Of a stretch of 64,000 nucleotides of DNA, positions 34,187 through 45,634 are shown piece after piece. Source of the stretch: an uncultured Clostridiaceae bacterium. Its GTDB lineage: Bacteria > Bacillota > Clostridia > TANB77 > CAG-508. The position numbers were made by a program, and so were the translations under genes. The notes beneath the pieces were generated by a model, which saw nothing but the letters and a program-made list of their open reading frames with translations, did no database searches and was not told where the DNA came from. How positions within the stretch are numbered: the stretch's first letter is position 1; every line of letters starts with the position of its first letter. Location: the NCBI GenBank assembly GCA_949927585.1, contig CATLFA010000001.1:81795-145794 (forward strand), in the 5' to 3' direction.

Positions 34187-35344
34187 TTAAACTTCTTGGA
34201 TTCCGAAGTGAGATTTTGTAGCGATTCCTGTATCCCAGAACATTTGTACTAAATATTCTTGTCTATCTAATCCTTTTTCTACACTTCCATCTCTTGTAAT
34301 AACATTTGCAACTCTACTTCTAACCATTTTTACTGGTTTATCTCCATCATATCCAGAGATTAATAGAATTTTGTTGTTTGGAACTCTTGTTCCTAATGCA
34401 CTAGTAATAGTGTTGATAGCTTGTGGAATTATGTTTGTTTTAATTCCATAGATATCAGCTATTAATCCAGTTTTGATTTTTTCATCTTGAACAGTGAATC
34501 CTGTTGTGATGTTGTTGCTGATTGTATGGAATGCAATGTTTGTTCCGAAAGCTTGAACTTCAGCGCTATTTAAAGCTCTGATTTTATCAGCCATAATCAT
34601 ATAGTTATCAGCTGAGAAAGATGTCTCATAGAATGGTGTTAATGCACTTGTTACAGAGAAGATTGTACTGATTATATCAGCATATTGTCTAGCTCTGAAA
34701 GAAATTGCTACCTTAGCCATTTCTCTACCAAAATCATATGTTCCTAATCTTAACATATGGAATGGGAATTGAACTCCTAAAGATTTTCCCTTTGGAGTTA
34801 ATGTGATAGCTGTTTCGTAGCTTGTATTGTATCTACCAATGTTAGCTCCATAAGAACTATCTTGGATTGGATAAATCATTTTGCTGTCAATATTGAATGT
34901 TAATGAATTTTCTGGAGCACAGTCTCTGATATCAGCGAATAGTAAGCTATCTTCTACTTCGTTATCAGCTACTACGTTTACTAATGCTTCAAGAACTATA
35001 GCGAAAGCTAATTTCTTAACATTTTCATCGTTTACTATTAAATTTTTTCTAGTTTCACTAGCATTTTGGTATGTATCAATACCATAAACTTGGTCTATTG
35101 CATATGTAAATAATGCTTTAGATGTTTTTTCGTTTGTTAATTGGTAATCAGCGTTTTTACCTGCTTCATAGTATTTTACTGGTAAATAATCATCTCCACC
35201 ATATCTTTTGCAAGCAAATCTTACTAAATTTGTTACAGCGCTAACCATTGCGTTGTAGTCTTGGTCTTTATTAGCAGAATCAGAAGCACTGAAAGTAATT
35301 AATGCGTTTACTGATTTTGCAGTATCTCTAACTATATCGTTCAT
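34187..35344 (-). CDS. probable major capsid protein
   Basis: 385 aa, position downstream of protease/scaffold, strong RBS. Confidence 0.65.
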   Translation of the reverse strand: MNDIVRDTAKSVNALITFSASDSANKDQDYNAMVSAVTNLVRFACKRYGGDDYLPVKYYEAGKNADYQLTNEKTSKALFTYAIDQVYGIDTYQNASETRKNLIVNDENVKKLAFAIVLEALVNVVADNEVEDSLLFADIRDCAPENSLTFNIDSKMIYPIQDSSYGANIGRYNTSYETAITLTPKGKSLGVQFPFHMLRLGTYDFGREMAKVAISFRARQYADIISTIFSVTSALTPFYETSFSADNYMIMADKIRALNSAEVQAFGTNIAFHTISNNITTGFTVQDEKIKTGLIADIYGIKTNIIPQAINTITSALGTRVPNNKILLISGYDGDKPVKMVRSRVANVITRDGSVEKGLDRQEYLVQMFWDTGIATKSHFGIQEV

Positions 35345-35392
35345 AGATATATCCTCCTTATAAATTTTATTCTCTTTTATTTTTCTTATGAA

Positions 35393-35421
35393 AAACGAAC
35401 TAAAATTAATTAGTTCGTCTA
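35393..35421 (-). terminator. terminator-like hairpin
   Basis: ACGAACTAATTAATTTTAGTTCGT followed by TTTTT on minus strand. Confidence 0.65.
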
Positions 35422-35474
35422 TTCGTCATTTGTAGTTATTTATAATTTTAAAGTTATAAATTAAATATTACAGA

Positions 35475-35987
35475 TTAAAGGATTGTAGCGTATGTTGCTT
35501 TTTCAACACCCATACCAAACATTCCACCCATTGGAATTTCTACTCCAGCTTTTTCGATTGCTAATGTTGCTAAGTCAGCTTTAGCATCTACTACAGCTAG
35601 TTTGTGTTGTCCAGCTTTTGGAGCTAAGAATTTTCCAACTTCTGCTGTTCCATCAATTTGATTTTCAGCAATAACAAATGGGATTGGAGCATATCCTAAT
35701 ATTACAGCGTGTAATATTGTTCCTGCTTTGAATGTGAAAGATGTGAAGTTTGGTTGTCCTTCTGGTCTCCTTCCATCTTCTAATTCTTCAAATCCTTGGT
35801 TTACGATTATAGCATATCTAATATCCCCAGCTGCTGGCATAGTTGCTTCGTAAACTTCTCTATTTTCATCATCTTCAACTAATTTGTTGATAGCTACTAC
35901 ATCTCCAGCTTTTAATTCGTCTTCAGCTTTTACATTTACTACATTTAGAGCTGGTGCAGTATCTCTTGTATCACATATATAATTCAT
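35475..35987 (-). CDS. small head protein (decoration-like)
   Basis: 170 aa between scaffold and capsid. Confidence 0.5.
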   Translation of the reverse strand: MNYICDTRDTAPALNVVNVKAEDELKAGDVVAINKLVEDDENREVYEATMPAAGDIRYAIIVNQGFEELEDGRRPEGQPNFTSFTFKAGTILHAVILGYAPIPFVIAENQIDGTAEVGKFLAPKAGQHKLAVVDAKADLATLAIEKAGVEIPMGGMFGMGVEKATYATIL

Positions 35988-36029
35988 AGTTTAAATCTTC
36001 CTTTCTTTTAATTATTTTTTAATTAAGAA

Positions 36030-37680
36030 TTATAGTATATCAGAGTATTTGTCTAATATTCTATCAGCTTGATTTTTGTCTGATGGTAAATCTATCTCAT
36101 CAGCTTTCTTTTCATCGTCATTCATTGAGAAATAACTAATTATTCTCTCCATATTTGAATAAACTTGTTTTCTTGAATATCTTTTTAGTACATCAGCCAT
36201 AAATGCTTTAAAGTCATATACTGAAACTTTATAATCATCTATTTTTTCTTGTACTGCTGTTTTATCTTCATCTTCTAAAGCTTCGAAGTTACAAGTAGCA
36301 GCATATTTTTCTTTTTCAACTTTTAATCTGTCTAACTCTACATCTTCTTTATATGATTCTAATTCAGCTATTTTTTTAGTAGCTTCTTCATATAATGCTT
36401 TGAAAGGTTCAGCAACTTTTAATTCTGCTTTTACAGCTTTCAAGTTATTCTCTAAAGTAGCAATTCTTGCTTCGAAAGTTTTTCTATCAGCTTTTGACAT
36501 ATCAAGAGCTTCTTCAACTTTTTCTTCTTTTTCGCATTCTTTCTTTTCGTTTTCTTTCTTTTCACATTCACATTTTGACATTTCTTTTCCACAACTTTCG
36601 CAAACTTTAGCTTCATCTTCCATTTTGTCATCATCTTTGTCATCGCTATCGTCTTCTTCGTCATCAGAATCTTCTTTGTCTTCTTTGTTGTCTACTGCAA
36701 ATTCGTCTTCTTTAGCTTCTTCCTCCACTTTTTCCTCAGCTTTTTCTTCAGGTGTTTTTTCTTCTTTCATTTCTTCACCTTCAGCTTCAAAATTTACTGG
36801 AGTATTTTCTACTTCTTCAGCAGCTACTTCTTTATTGTCAAGTTCTTTTTTAATTGCCATTTCTTCGCTCTCTCCTTTCTTAATATTTGTATTTATAACT
36901 TCATCAATCTCTTTAGAAGATTGACTAAAATTAATAACTTCTTCATCACTCATATTGTGAGCTTTTTTAAAATCATCTATAATTTTTTGAGCGTCATTTA
37001 CTAAATTTTCAACTTCCTCTTTAACATTTTCTTTTAAAGAGAATTCTTCTTTTTCTTGTTCTACTTTATTACTTTCTAAATATTTATTGTAATAATCATT
37101 CAAAACTTTACAGTCTTCGTCTCTTTCAAACTTAATAACTCTTAAACCTGCATCAGGTATTCCGAGGTTTTACATCTTCTCCAAGTAAACAAAGTCCAAT
37201 AAATTCAAATGTTTTTACATCAATTGTACCATCTTTCATTTTTTCAGTTTCTTTTGCTAAGACTTCCATACTAATTGTTGTCTTTATATTATTTTCTTCA
37301 TTCTCTGCCATTTTTCCAAAAAATTGTGGAAAATAATTTTTCCAAACAACAATATCTGCTACTAAATATTCTAATCCATTTTCTCTTATCTCGAAATGTG
37401 GATTCGCACTTTCTGGAACTACTCCAACAGCAAACGTTTGTCTTTTTTCACTTTCAGAATGTGCGTGTGCTTTAAAATCATCTACTAGGTCGTTATATAT
37501 ACCTATTAGGGGAGTGTTTAGTATGGTAGGAATTGCTGCTGTGATAGCTTCTTTGCTAAAATTGGTTTGATTATAATTCTTACCAACATTAACTATGTCA
37601 GCCTGAACAATAGCACAATTGTCATTAGAATCCTTAACAGAATAATTAAGTATTTCAAATTTCATTGTATCTGTTGCCAT
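36030..37680 (-). CDS. prohead protease - scaffold fusion (needs +1 shift at CGG 37162-37164)
   Basis: ORFs join as ...LCLLGEDVKP-(C)-GIPDAGLRVIKFERDEDCKVLNDYYNKYLESNK...; acidic coiled-coil C-terminus. Confidence 0.8.
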
Positions 37681-37720
37681 CTAATTTCCTCCTTTTTATT
37701 ATACATTTCTAAAATAAGTT

Positions 37721-37948
37721 CTATTTTTTATTTGGTCTATTATCTGTCCATTGTTTTAATAATTCTTGTAATCTTTCATTCTTAATGAATACAGTAAACA
37801 CTTTTTTTGTTGTTTTATGTATATCTTTTGCTATAGGAAATACTTGATTTTCTTCCAAGAATTTGAACAATGGGAAACTAAAACAAAGATATACTTCATC
37901 TTTAGAAAGTTCCTCTTTCCAATTCTTTATATACATTTTTATTCCCAT
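37721..37948 (-). CDS. hypothetical small protein
   Basis: 75 aa ORF with RBS. Confidence 0.5.
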   Translation of the reverse strand: MGIKMYIKNWKEELSKDEVYLCFSFPLFKFLEENQVFPIAKDIHKTTKKVFTVFIKNERLQELLKQWTDNRPNKK

Positions 37949-37962
37949 CCTTTTTAAAATAT

Positions 37963-39840
37963 TTACATTCCTTCTGAATTTGCATTTTTATCAGTTTCTC
38001 TTGTTGCTTGACCTGATTCTGACAAGTCTTCTGCATCTTTTTCTGGTCTGCCACCTTCAGAAGTAGTTTGTGTTACTGTAACCTTTGAACTATTTTTATT
38101 CTCACTAGAACCATCACTACCACTTTGTTGGAATTGACTTACTAATGGTTTCATCATATCTTTTAATTTTGACTTTTCTCCCATTTGTAACATTCTTTCA
38201 AAATCGTGTGGTTCAAATCCTAGGTTTGCTCCCAAGTACTCTGCTGGTAGATTTGCAGTTGTAAAGTTACTCATTGCTTCTTTTTGTTCTGATTTATCTC
38301 TGTAAAAATTTCCAAAAAAGCTTACTTTCCAATCTTTTTCTCCAACATATATTTCAATTAATAAATTTGTAATTGTTGTAAATTGATTATATATATATCC
38401 AACAAAACTAAAATCTGTTAAGTTAGAAAAGTCAATTACTGCTTGATTCTTAGCTTCACCAACACCCATTACATTTCCTGCAATACCAACAGAACTAAAG
38501 AAGTTTTGTTCTCCTTTTCCTGTAATATTATCTTGTGTATTACTATTTTGTAAACTAATTGGGTCGGAAATATCCAATGGAGTACTGAATGTAATAACTC
38601 CTTGTGGTAACGCTTTTTGTAACGCAGCAATTGTTTGCTTTGCCAATTGTAAAGGAACTTTTGGCTTTTCTACAGACTCATAAGGAATAATTTGTGGTAT
38701 AATACACCACGTCTCTAATATAGATTTTTGTTTTTGTATATTCTTATATTCTAATATATCTAATGAATCAGGTAATAATGCAGCCAATAATGGTACTTTT
38801 GTAGCCCTATATGGGTCTGCGACAATACAACATCCGTGTAATGGACTAATTGGGATATAAATTCTATTTCTAGCATTTTTTACTCTATCAACAGGTTTCC
38901 TCTTTACTGTACCATCTGGATTTCTTAAAACATTTCCATTATCATCTAATTCTGCTGGGCTCATATTGTCTTCTATTAAATCTCTATAATAATCATATAT
39001 TTCTGGAGCAATTTGTCCCATTTCATATAAATCTTGGAAGTAGTAAGCATCTACTTCGAAACATACTCCAAAAGTGCTTCTAACATTTGTTATCCTACAT
39101 TGGTTAGTTGGAATTCTTAAAAAGTCAAAATAATCTTTACTCTTTCTACTAAATAAATAAAATCCACAACCATTTTTAATTACATCTGCTACTATTCTAG
39201 GATATTGCTCTCTTATTCTTAAAGATTCCAAAAAAGTATAAATTCTTTTTTTACTCTTATCAAAGCTTGGTATCTCACTTACATCTCTTTTTGGAAACAA
39301 ATAGTATTTAAAACTAAAAAGTGATATGAAATACTGTTCAACTCTTTCAAACTGTAATATGTTATTTCTAACAAATTCGGCAGCTTGTCTTATATCTAAA
39401 GAATTTTTTTCTGGATTCTTTAATAGTGTTCTAATCTTATCTCGAGTGTATTCCACACTTTGTGGATACATACCCTCGACTACACCTTCACTAAATATTG
39501 GAGAATAGCTCCCCCAGTCAGCAGTCTTTAATGTATCAACTGTTAATTTCTTTAATGCAGACTTAATAGAAAACATTGCTTTTTCTTCTCCACCCAATTC
39601 TTCTATCTTGTCTTTATTAAGATTTTCAAAGAAAACAGTCGCTGTTCTATTTAATAAATCTTCCCTCATCGCTATTGCATCTGAATACTTCAATGATTGG
39701 GCATATTCATTTAATTCTTTATAATAATCTTCCCAATTCATATTTTCTTCAGGTTTATTATTTATATCTTCTGACACAGCGTTACTATTCCCCCTCTCAT
39801 TTATAATTTTAAAAACTGTATCCAAAATTATTGTTTCCAT
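37963..39840 (-). CDS. portal protein
   Basis: 625 aa, between TerL and protease; portal-like content. Confidence 0.75.
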   Translation of the reverse strand: METIILDTVFKIINERGNSNAVSEDINNKPEENMNWEDYYKELNEYAQSLKYSDAIAMREDLLNRTATVFFENLNKDKIEELGGEEKAMFSIKSALKKLTVDTLKTADWGSYSPIFSEGVVEGMYPQSVEYTRDKIRTLLKNPEKNSLDIRQAAEFVRNNILQFERVEQYFISLFSFKYYLFPKRDVSEIPSFDKSKKRIYTFLESLRIREQYPRIVADVIKNGCGFYLFSRKSKDYFDFLRIPTNQCRITNVRSTFGVCFEVDAYYFQDLYEMGQIAPEIYDYYRDLIEDNMSPAELDDNGNVLRNPDGTVKRKPVDRVKNARNRIYIPISPLHGCCIVADPYRATKVPLLAALLPDSLDILEYKNIQKQKSILETWCIIPQIIPYESVEKPKVPLQLAKQTIAALQKALPQGVITFSTPLDISDPISLQNSNTQDNITGKGEQNFFSSVGIAGNVMGVGEAKNQAVIDFSNLTDFSFVGYIYNQFTTITNLLIEIYVGEKDWKVSFFGNFYRDKSEQKEAMSNFTTANLPAEYLGANLGFEPHDFERMLQMGEKSKLKDMMKPLVSQFQQSGSDGSSENKNSSKVTVTQTTSEGGRPEKDAEDLSESGQATRETDKNANSEGM

Positions 39841-41649
39841 AACTTATAGATACTAAATCATTTACGTCATACTCCTCTTCAACTTCTTCATTGTCCATAA
39901 ACATTTTTGCATAGTATAATAAATAAGAAATTGCAGAGAATTTATCCTTGTTAATTGTTCTTTTTATTTGTTTAACTTTTAAACTCTTATTGTCTTCACT
40001 AACAACTGTTTTTAAGTTAGACATTTCATTTATAAATCCTGAAACTTGATTACATTGATATTCAATATCTTCTACAGAAACACCTAAATTTAATCCATAG
40101 AAATCTTGCATCTCGTATTGTTTCTTTCCTTGTTTATTTAATCCATCAATAACATCTTTTCTAACTGCATCAAATGTAGATGCCATTAAAACGTGATGTC
40201 CTTTAAACATATTTATAAAGTTAACAATAATATCATTCTGTTTACCAGATACTATCAAATCCCAAACAAGTTTTGGAGAATTTTTATTTTCTGGTTTTTT
40301 AGTAATTTTACTTTCAAACATTAAATCAAAACTTCCTAAATTTGTATTTGTTTCTGGGTCAAAATGATTCTCCATTAACTCTTGAACTAAACCTTGACCA
40401 ATAGCGTTAGCATCAACAACTATCGATTTTACACGGCTTTTTGTCAAATCTAATGAGCCACCATAAGCATAAAATAATTTCTTTATAAATATTGCATCTT
40501 CTGAAAAGTCTCCAGAAGTTGGTATTGTATTGAGACTTACAACTTGGACTTTGTCTAAAGTGTTGTTTTCTTTTTTAAGTATTCTTCCAACTACAATAGA
40601 TGTTGTATTCTCACCAGTACCAGCAACGTCCACAGAAATAACAAATTCCGTATTAGGATTCTTTTTATTTAATTCTGCTATTTTAAACATATCATTAAAT
40701 TTCAATGTTCTACAAGCCATTAAATCATTTGCACTTACTAATGCTCCTTCTGTACTTCCTACCCATTCACACAAATAGTTCATACGAAAGGCAATTTCAT
40801 CTTTCTCTCTTGCAGAATTTACAGCTGTCTTTGTTAATCTACCATATCTATATGGTAGCATCCAATTTGCCCCAAATAAATAAGAGCCTTTAAGGTCTGA
40901 CATATTTTCAGCAACTTTTGTAATTATTTCAAATTCATCTGCATTACGATATCCACTTGTGGTATATCTTGCAATTTGTCCGTTTAATTCTTCATAATCT
41001 GCTACTCCACCCATAGTTTGTCTAGGAACTACAAATATAGGAGCAACTATATCTTCATAGTCTGCGTGATTTATAATATTACTTTCTTCTATACTTCCTC
41101 TATGTCGTCTTTGTCCTTTCGATGCTTGATTTATAGGTAAAGATGTACATCTTGACCCATTTTTAAAAATAACTTCTGCCGTATCTTTTGCAAAAGAACT
41201 TTTAACAATTTCTTTTTTTAAACTTGGAAAAAATCCCAAAACTTCTCTATGTTTATCTGCCCAAATATTAACCGCTTGTTCTTTTGTTCCTGATGTTATA
41301 CTTAACTGCACTCCGTGGGTAAAATATCGCCAAAAAGTACAAATATAAAACATCAAGCATTGTTTTACCAGTTCCGTCTTGGAATACATAAATATGGGTC
41401 AGGAAATCTAGCTAATATTCTTAATTGCATCCTTTGATGGTCATCGAAATTTATTGCTTTTTTTCCTTTTGGTTTTATCATATCATAGTATATATCTGGG
41501 TAAAACCTAAGCCAGCTAATTAATTCAGCATATTTATGACTATTTCTTATAAAATGCTCATAATATATTTGATTTCTTAAAGGGCTTTTAGGTGCAAAAT
41601 TATTTGGATTCCATTGTTTTAATTTTAATTGTACTTCTTGTTCTGTCAT
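39809..41649 (-). CDS. terL: terminase large subunit (needs +1 shifts at CGG 41374-41376 and 41313-41315)
   Basis: Joined: RFPDPYLCIPR-(C)-GTGKTMLDVLYLYFLAIFYP-(C)-GVQLSITSGTKEQAVNIWADKHREVLGFFP...; Walker A PRGTGKT; nuclease-domain DVAGTGENTTSIVVGRI. Confidence 0.9.
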
Positions 41650-43439
41650 TACTCATCATCACCGTCCTCATCCTCATCATCACCAAACGTTGGTAACAAC
41701 CATAAAGGTTCTTGATAAGTATCTGATAAGTCTTGGAATATTGCATTTCTTTCATTTTTTGCTTGTTCAATTTGGTCATCTGTCATTCCAGAATCCCTCA
41801 TCTTTTTAGTTAGTTCTTCATCATAAAAATGATAAATATCTTCATAAGAAGCTTCTGGTTTTCCTTCTAGTCTTCTTATATAATTAACATTTTGCCAAAT
41901 TAAGAAGTCCATATCATCATATGGCATTTTTCTTGCTTTTGGTAATGTTGGAATTGCCGAATAGTATTCCTCAACTGTTTCTGCTAATTGAGCAAAGCTA
42001 TCTACTCCATCTCCAAAATCACCTGTTAATTGTTTAACTTTTAATTGAGCATTGTCAGCAGCTTTATCTGCCAAACTACTCCATTCTTTTATTTCTTTTA
42101 AGTCTTTTCCTTCTGCTAATGCTATTTTTTCTTTTAAACTATATATTATATATTTTTTTAAGGCTTCAATATGTAAATCTGTTTTTTTAGTTAAAAATTT
42201 TTCCAATTTATGGTATTCTTCTTCCATTGATTTATATTCCTCTGGCTTAAATCCTCTACCCCATTTATCTTCCATACTTTCAACTACTTCATTTTCAACC
42301 TTTACTTTTTTCTCAACCAAGCCTTCATTTAATTCTTTTATAAATACTCTTGAAGTTAATGGATGATATTCCTCATATCCAAAAATATCCCCAACAAAAT
42401 GACTATTTCTAAATTCTAACATTGTTGTAGGGGCTTCTTTCTTTGTACCATACATTCGTTTTAACTCAGTTAAATAACTTACAAATAATGATTTTGGATG
42501 TCCTTTTCTATTCTCCCATTGTCTACATACAAGTTCAGCAACTTCTTGGTCAACAATAACATTTGCAATCTGACATACAGATATTATTACATATAATGGA
42601 TTTTTACACATTTCATATGTCTGTATGCAATATTGTTCTAAACAACCACTACAAATATGTATTTTACCATCTTTTGTAACTAATTTATCAATATGGTCAT
42701 AAAAACTATGGTCTTTTGATAGATATCTACCACATCTAATACATTGAATGTGATGTGATGGAATAATCATATATTCCATATCTTCATTAAGTACTGTTCT
42801 GCTATTTAATAAATCCATTAGTGCTCCGCCATTATTTCTGACTTCGTCACTTAATTTTTTTGGAATAATAGATAAAGATTCTATATTTCCATATTTTTCT
42901 AAATCATCTGCTAATTGTCTTAATCCATCAACAGTATCTTTTGTAAAAAAGTTTTTATTTTTTCCTCGAAAATCTGGCTTTACTACTCCATTTATTCCAT
43001 ATAAGTCTTTCATCTCATTTTCTAATAAATTTTTTGTTCCATATGAAATATCGCTATCTATAGATATAATTGGAGTATCTCCTTGTTTTTTCTTTTCATA
43101 GAAATCTGGTTTCATCTTTCTAATCCCCAAGAAACTTTTATTATATCCATCTGGTTCAAGGGTTTTTAAAGAAGATATATAGTCATCTGCTTTTTCATTT
43201 GCTATTGACTTTTCTGCCTTTGGATTCCTTCTATTTTCAACCTGTTCTAAAACTTCCATATCAAAGACATCAGCTCCATACTTTTTTTTGTCTTTTGCTA
43301 ATTCATAGTCTTTATATGATGATTTCGTAACATTATTCATCCAAGTTCTTTTCGCCAATATTAAATCTTTTTTTGCAGTACAACCAACAAGAGCTTTACC
43401 ATTTTCTCGGTTAGTCATTTTATATATCGTTATCATCAA
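41649..43439 (-). CDS. protein with degenerate GIY-YIG-like N-terminus and zinc-ribbon
   Basis: MMITIYKMTNRENGKALVGCTAKKDL...; CIRCGRYL...HICSGCLEQ. Confidence 0.5.
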   Translation of the reverse strand: MMITIYKMTNRENGKALVGCTAKKDLILAKRTWMNNVTKSSYKDYELAKDKKKYGADVFDMEVLEQVENRRNPKAEKSIANEKADDYISSLKTLEPDGYNKSFLGIRKMKPDFYEKKKQGDTPIISIDSDISYGTKNLLENEMKDLYGINGVVKPDFRGKNKNFFTKDTVDGLRQLADDLEKYGNIESLSIIPKKLSDEVRNNGGALMDLLNSRTVLNEDMEYMIIPSHHIQCIRCGRYLSKDHSFYDHIDKLVTKDGKIHICSGCLEQYCIQTYEMCKNPLYVIISVCQIANVIVDQEVAELVCRQWENRKGHPKSLFVSYLTELKRMYGTKKEAPTTMLEFRNSHFVGDIFGYEEYHPLTSRVFIKELNEGLVEKKVKVENEVVESMEDKWGRGFKPEEYKSMEEEYHKLEKFLTKKTDLHIEALKKYIIYSLKEKIALAEGKDLKEIKEWSSLADKAADNAQLKVKQLTGDFGDGVDSFAQLAETVEEYYSAIPTLPKARKMPYDDMDFLIWQNVNYIRRLEGKPEASYEDIYHFYDEELTKKMRDSGMTDDQIEQAKNERNAIFQDLSDTYQEPLWLLPTFGDDEDEDGDDE

Positions 43440-43456
43440 AAATCACTCCTCTAAAA

Positions 43457-44089
43457 TTATTCTGTTGGTTCCTCTGGAACTTCTGGAGTGTCTTCTAATT
43501 TTTCTTCTTCTCTTTCAACTCTAATAAACTCATAAGCAACTTTTTTTTCATCTACTCTTGAAACTGCCATACTAAATGATTTTGGTAATAAAACTTTATC
43601 CATTTTTCTTTCTCCATCTTCATATAGCACTATTTTATTTACTGTTCCATCATTATTATCGTAAATTAGAATTTTATTTACTGTTCCATCTTCATTTTCT
43701 TCACTCATTATTTTATGATTTTCATCAAAAACAATAATATCTCCTGCATCTGCTCCTAAATAATTAGCCTCATCTAAGAATATAAATTTATCAGCTAATT
43801 CATCACCTTCAGCAATATGTCTTAATAATATATAATCATATGTCTCTTTAAAAACTTCTGCCTTACAAGGATAAATTTCTCCTTTAACTCCTTTTATAAT
43901 AAAGTCTCCTTGTATCGCATTCATTACTCCTTCAAGAGTTTTAATTTTTACTATTTCATTAACATTTTCTAAAAAAGCATCTATATTTGATACGTTATTC
44001 ATCCTAACTTGTTCTTGAAACCAAGTCGGAATCTTATCATATCCAAGACGAAAACTTTCAACATATACGGGTTTCTTTTTAAATACCAT
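43457..44089 (-). CDS. hypothetical protein
   Basis: 210 aa ORF with RBS. Confidence 0.6.
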   Translation of the reverse strand: MVFKKKPVYVESFRLGYDKIPTWFQEQVRMNNVSNIDAFLENVNEIVKIKTLEGVMNAIQGDFIIKGVKGEIYPCKAEVFKETYDYILLRHIAEGDELADKFIFLDEANYLGADAGDIIVFDENHKIMSEENEDGTVNKILIYDNNDGTVNKIVLYEDGERKMDKVLLPKSFSMAVSRVDEKKVAYEFIRVEREEEKLEDTPEVPEEPTE

Positions 44090-44119
44090 TTTATTTCCTC
44101 CTTAATAAATATTCCTTCT

Positions 44120-44196
<77 letters not shown>

Positions 44197-44202
44197 TATA
44201 AA

Positions 44203-44231
44203 AACGGCTACCACAAGTGGTGCCGTATATT
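44203..44231 (-). terminator. terminator hairpin
   Basis: ACGGCACCACTTGTGGTAGCCGTTTTT on minus strand. Confidence 0.7.
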
Positions 44232-44234
44232 TTA

Positions 44235-45581
44235 TTATTCAACTATTGTATTAATTATTTCAACTAATCCTTTATCTTTATCTAAAATAAAAGTTTGACT
44301 CATTTTATTTGTTCCACAATATCCTTGTCCAGATGTCCAATCTGATGCTCCTACAACAGAACTCATTCCATAAATATCTACTCCGTGGTCATCTTCTAAT
44401 TGACGTTTTGTATGAAGGTGTCCAAGTAAAAACATTTTATATGTAGTTTCTCCCCAAGCTCTTCCTGCTTCGGCAGCCATTATTTTTGCAACGTCATTTA
44501 TTTTTTCATTATGAGACATTCCTATTAAGTTACAACCATATCTTAAATATTTTCTATATTTTGCTCCAATATCTATGGTTACCGAACTACTATCTTTATA
44601 ATAAGCATTTAATGTTTGCATAATCCCAAACATAGACATTTCATCGTGGTTTCCTTTTACATTAACTACTTCAATTTGTGGGAAGAAAAATCTTAGTTTT
44701 TCAATTCCTTCTATTAGCATTTCAGTTGCTTTAGTAATTATTTCAAACCAATTTGTTTCTTGGTCTTGTTGTGTAAAATGTCTTGATGTTGTTCCTTGAA
44801 TATTATCTGCATTTAAGAAGTCGTTTCCTATTAATAACACAACTTTTTCAACAATATCTAAGTTACTTTTTCTTCTTATTACATCAGTGATAATACTATT
44901 AAATCTTTCTTCTGCTATTTTCATATTATATTCTTCACTCAAATTATCTTTTGCAAGTAATCCATAATGCAAATCTGCAACTCCAATTACAGCGATTTCT
45001 CTTCTTTCTATTGGTTCATTATCTTTTTCCACTATTCTTGCATATTCAGTACAAGAGTGAATTACATCATCGTTAGCAATTCTGTCGAATATTTTTTTAA
45101 TATTTTCTTCACTCCAATTAAATCCTTCTCGTGGTTTAACTGTTATTTTAGAACTATACAATTCATTGTCTAATTTATTATTCCATATTGATTGTTTTGC
45201 TCCAGTAAGTTCCCATTCATTTGGGTCATATCCGTGTAGTTTTAAAAGATAATCTGGGTCTTTAAGTTGTTCTTCACTTAGTTTTGCGACAATTGTTGAT
45301 GACTGTTCTCCAGTTTTTAATATTTGGAAATCCTTTTTTTGCTCTCCAACAAACTCTTTAACTGCTTCATTCCTTTCTGCTTCAAGTGAATTTACATAAT
45401 TCATCCCTTCATTGAAAGCATACCACCATTTACGATACTTGCTTTCTCCATAATTATCCCCATACTCTTCATTTAAGATTTGTGCTACTTCATCCCAAGT
45501 CAATCCTAAATTCTCTCTCTCACTACAGATTCTTATTTTATATTCTGTAAGAGATTCATCTTTATCTCTTCCTAATCCCAT
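44235..45581 (-). CDS. metallophosphoesterase (calcineurin-like)
   Basis: GVADLHYG, GNDFLN, VKGNHDEMS, LGHLHTK motifs. Confidence 0.85.
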   Translation of the reverse strand: MGLGRDKDESLTEYKIRICSERENLGLTWDEVAQILNEEYGDNYGESKYRKWWYAFNEGMNYVNSLEAERNEAVKEFVGEQKKDFQILKTGEQSSTIVAKLSEEQLKDPDYLLKLHGYDPNEWELTGAKQSIWNNKLDNELYSSKITVKPREGFNWSEENIKKIFDRIANDDVIHSCTEYARIVEKDNEPIERREIAVIGVADLHYGLLAKDNLSEEYNMKIAEERFNSIITDVIRRKSNLDIVEKVVLLIGNDFLNADNIQGTTSRHFTQQDQETNWFEIITKATEMLIEGIEKLRFFFPQIEVVNVKGNHDEMSMFGIMQTLNAYYKDSSSVTIDIGAKYRKYLRYGCNLIGMSHNEKINDVAKIMAAEAGRAWGETTYKMFLLGHLHTKRQLEDDHGVDIYGMSSVVGASDWTSGQGYCGTNKMSQTFILDKDKGLVEIINTIVE

Positions 45582-45634
45582 ATAAATTCTCCTATCTAAA
45601 ATTTAGTTGAAGGGAGAGAATTTTCTCCCTTGTA

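Noticed and set aside
36400-36924. Ser-rich 174-aa + strand ORF
   Set aside because: Antisense shadow of the Glu/Lys/Asp-rich scaffold domain; no RBS, wrong strand for the operon.
41380-41400. An additional, non-CGG frameshift in TerL near CCTGACCC
   Set aside because: I first thought the frame changed here, but the frame RFPDPYLCIPR continues correctly to the AGA-CGG-A site, so no extra event is needed.
41365-41649. Independent small terminase-like ORF upstream of TerL
   Set aside because: Its C-terminus is the first half of the TerL Walker A motif; joined in +1 frame it is the TerL N-terminus.
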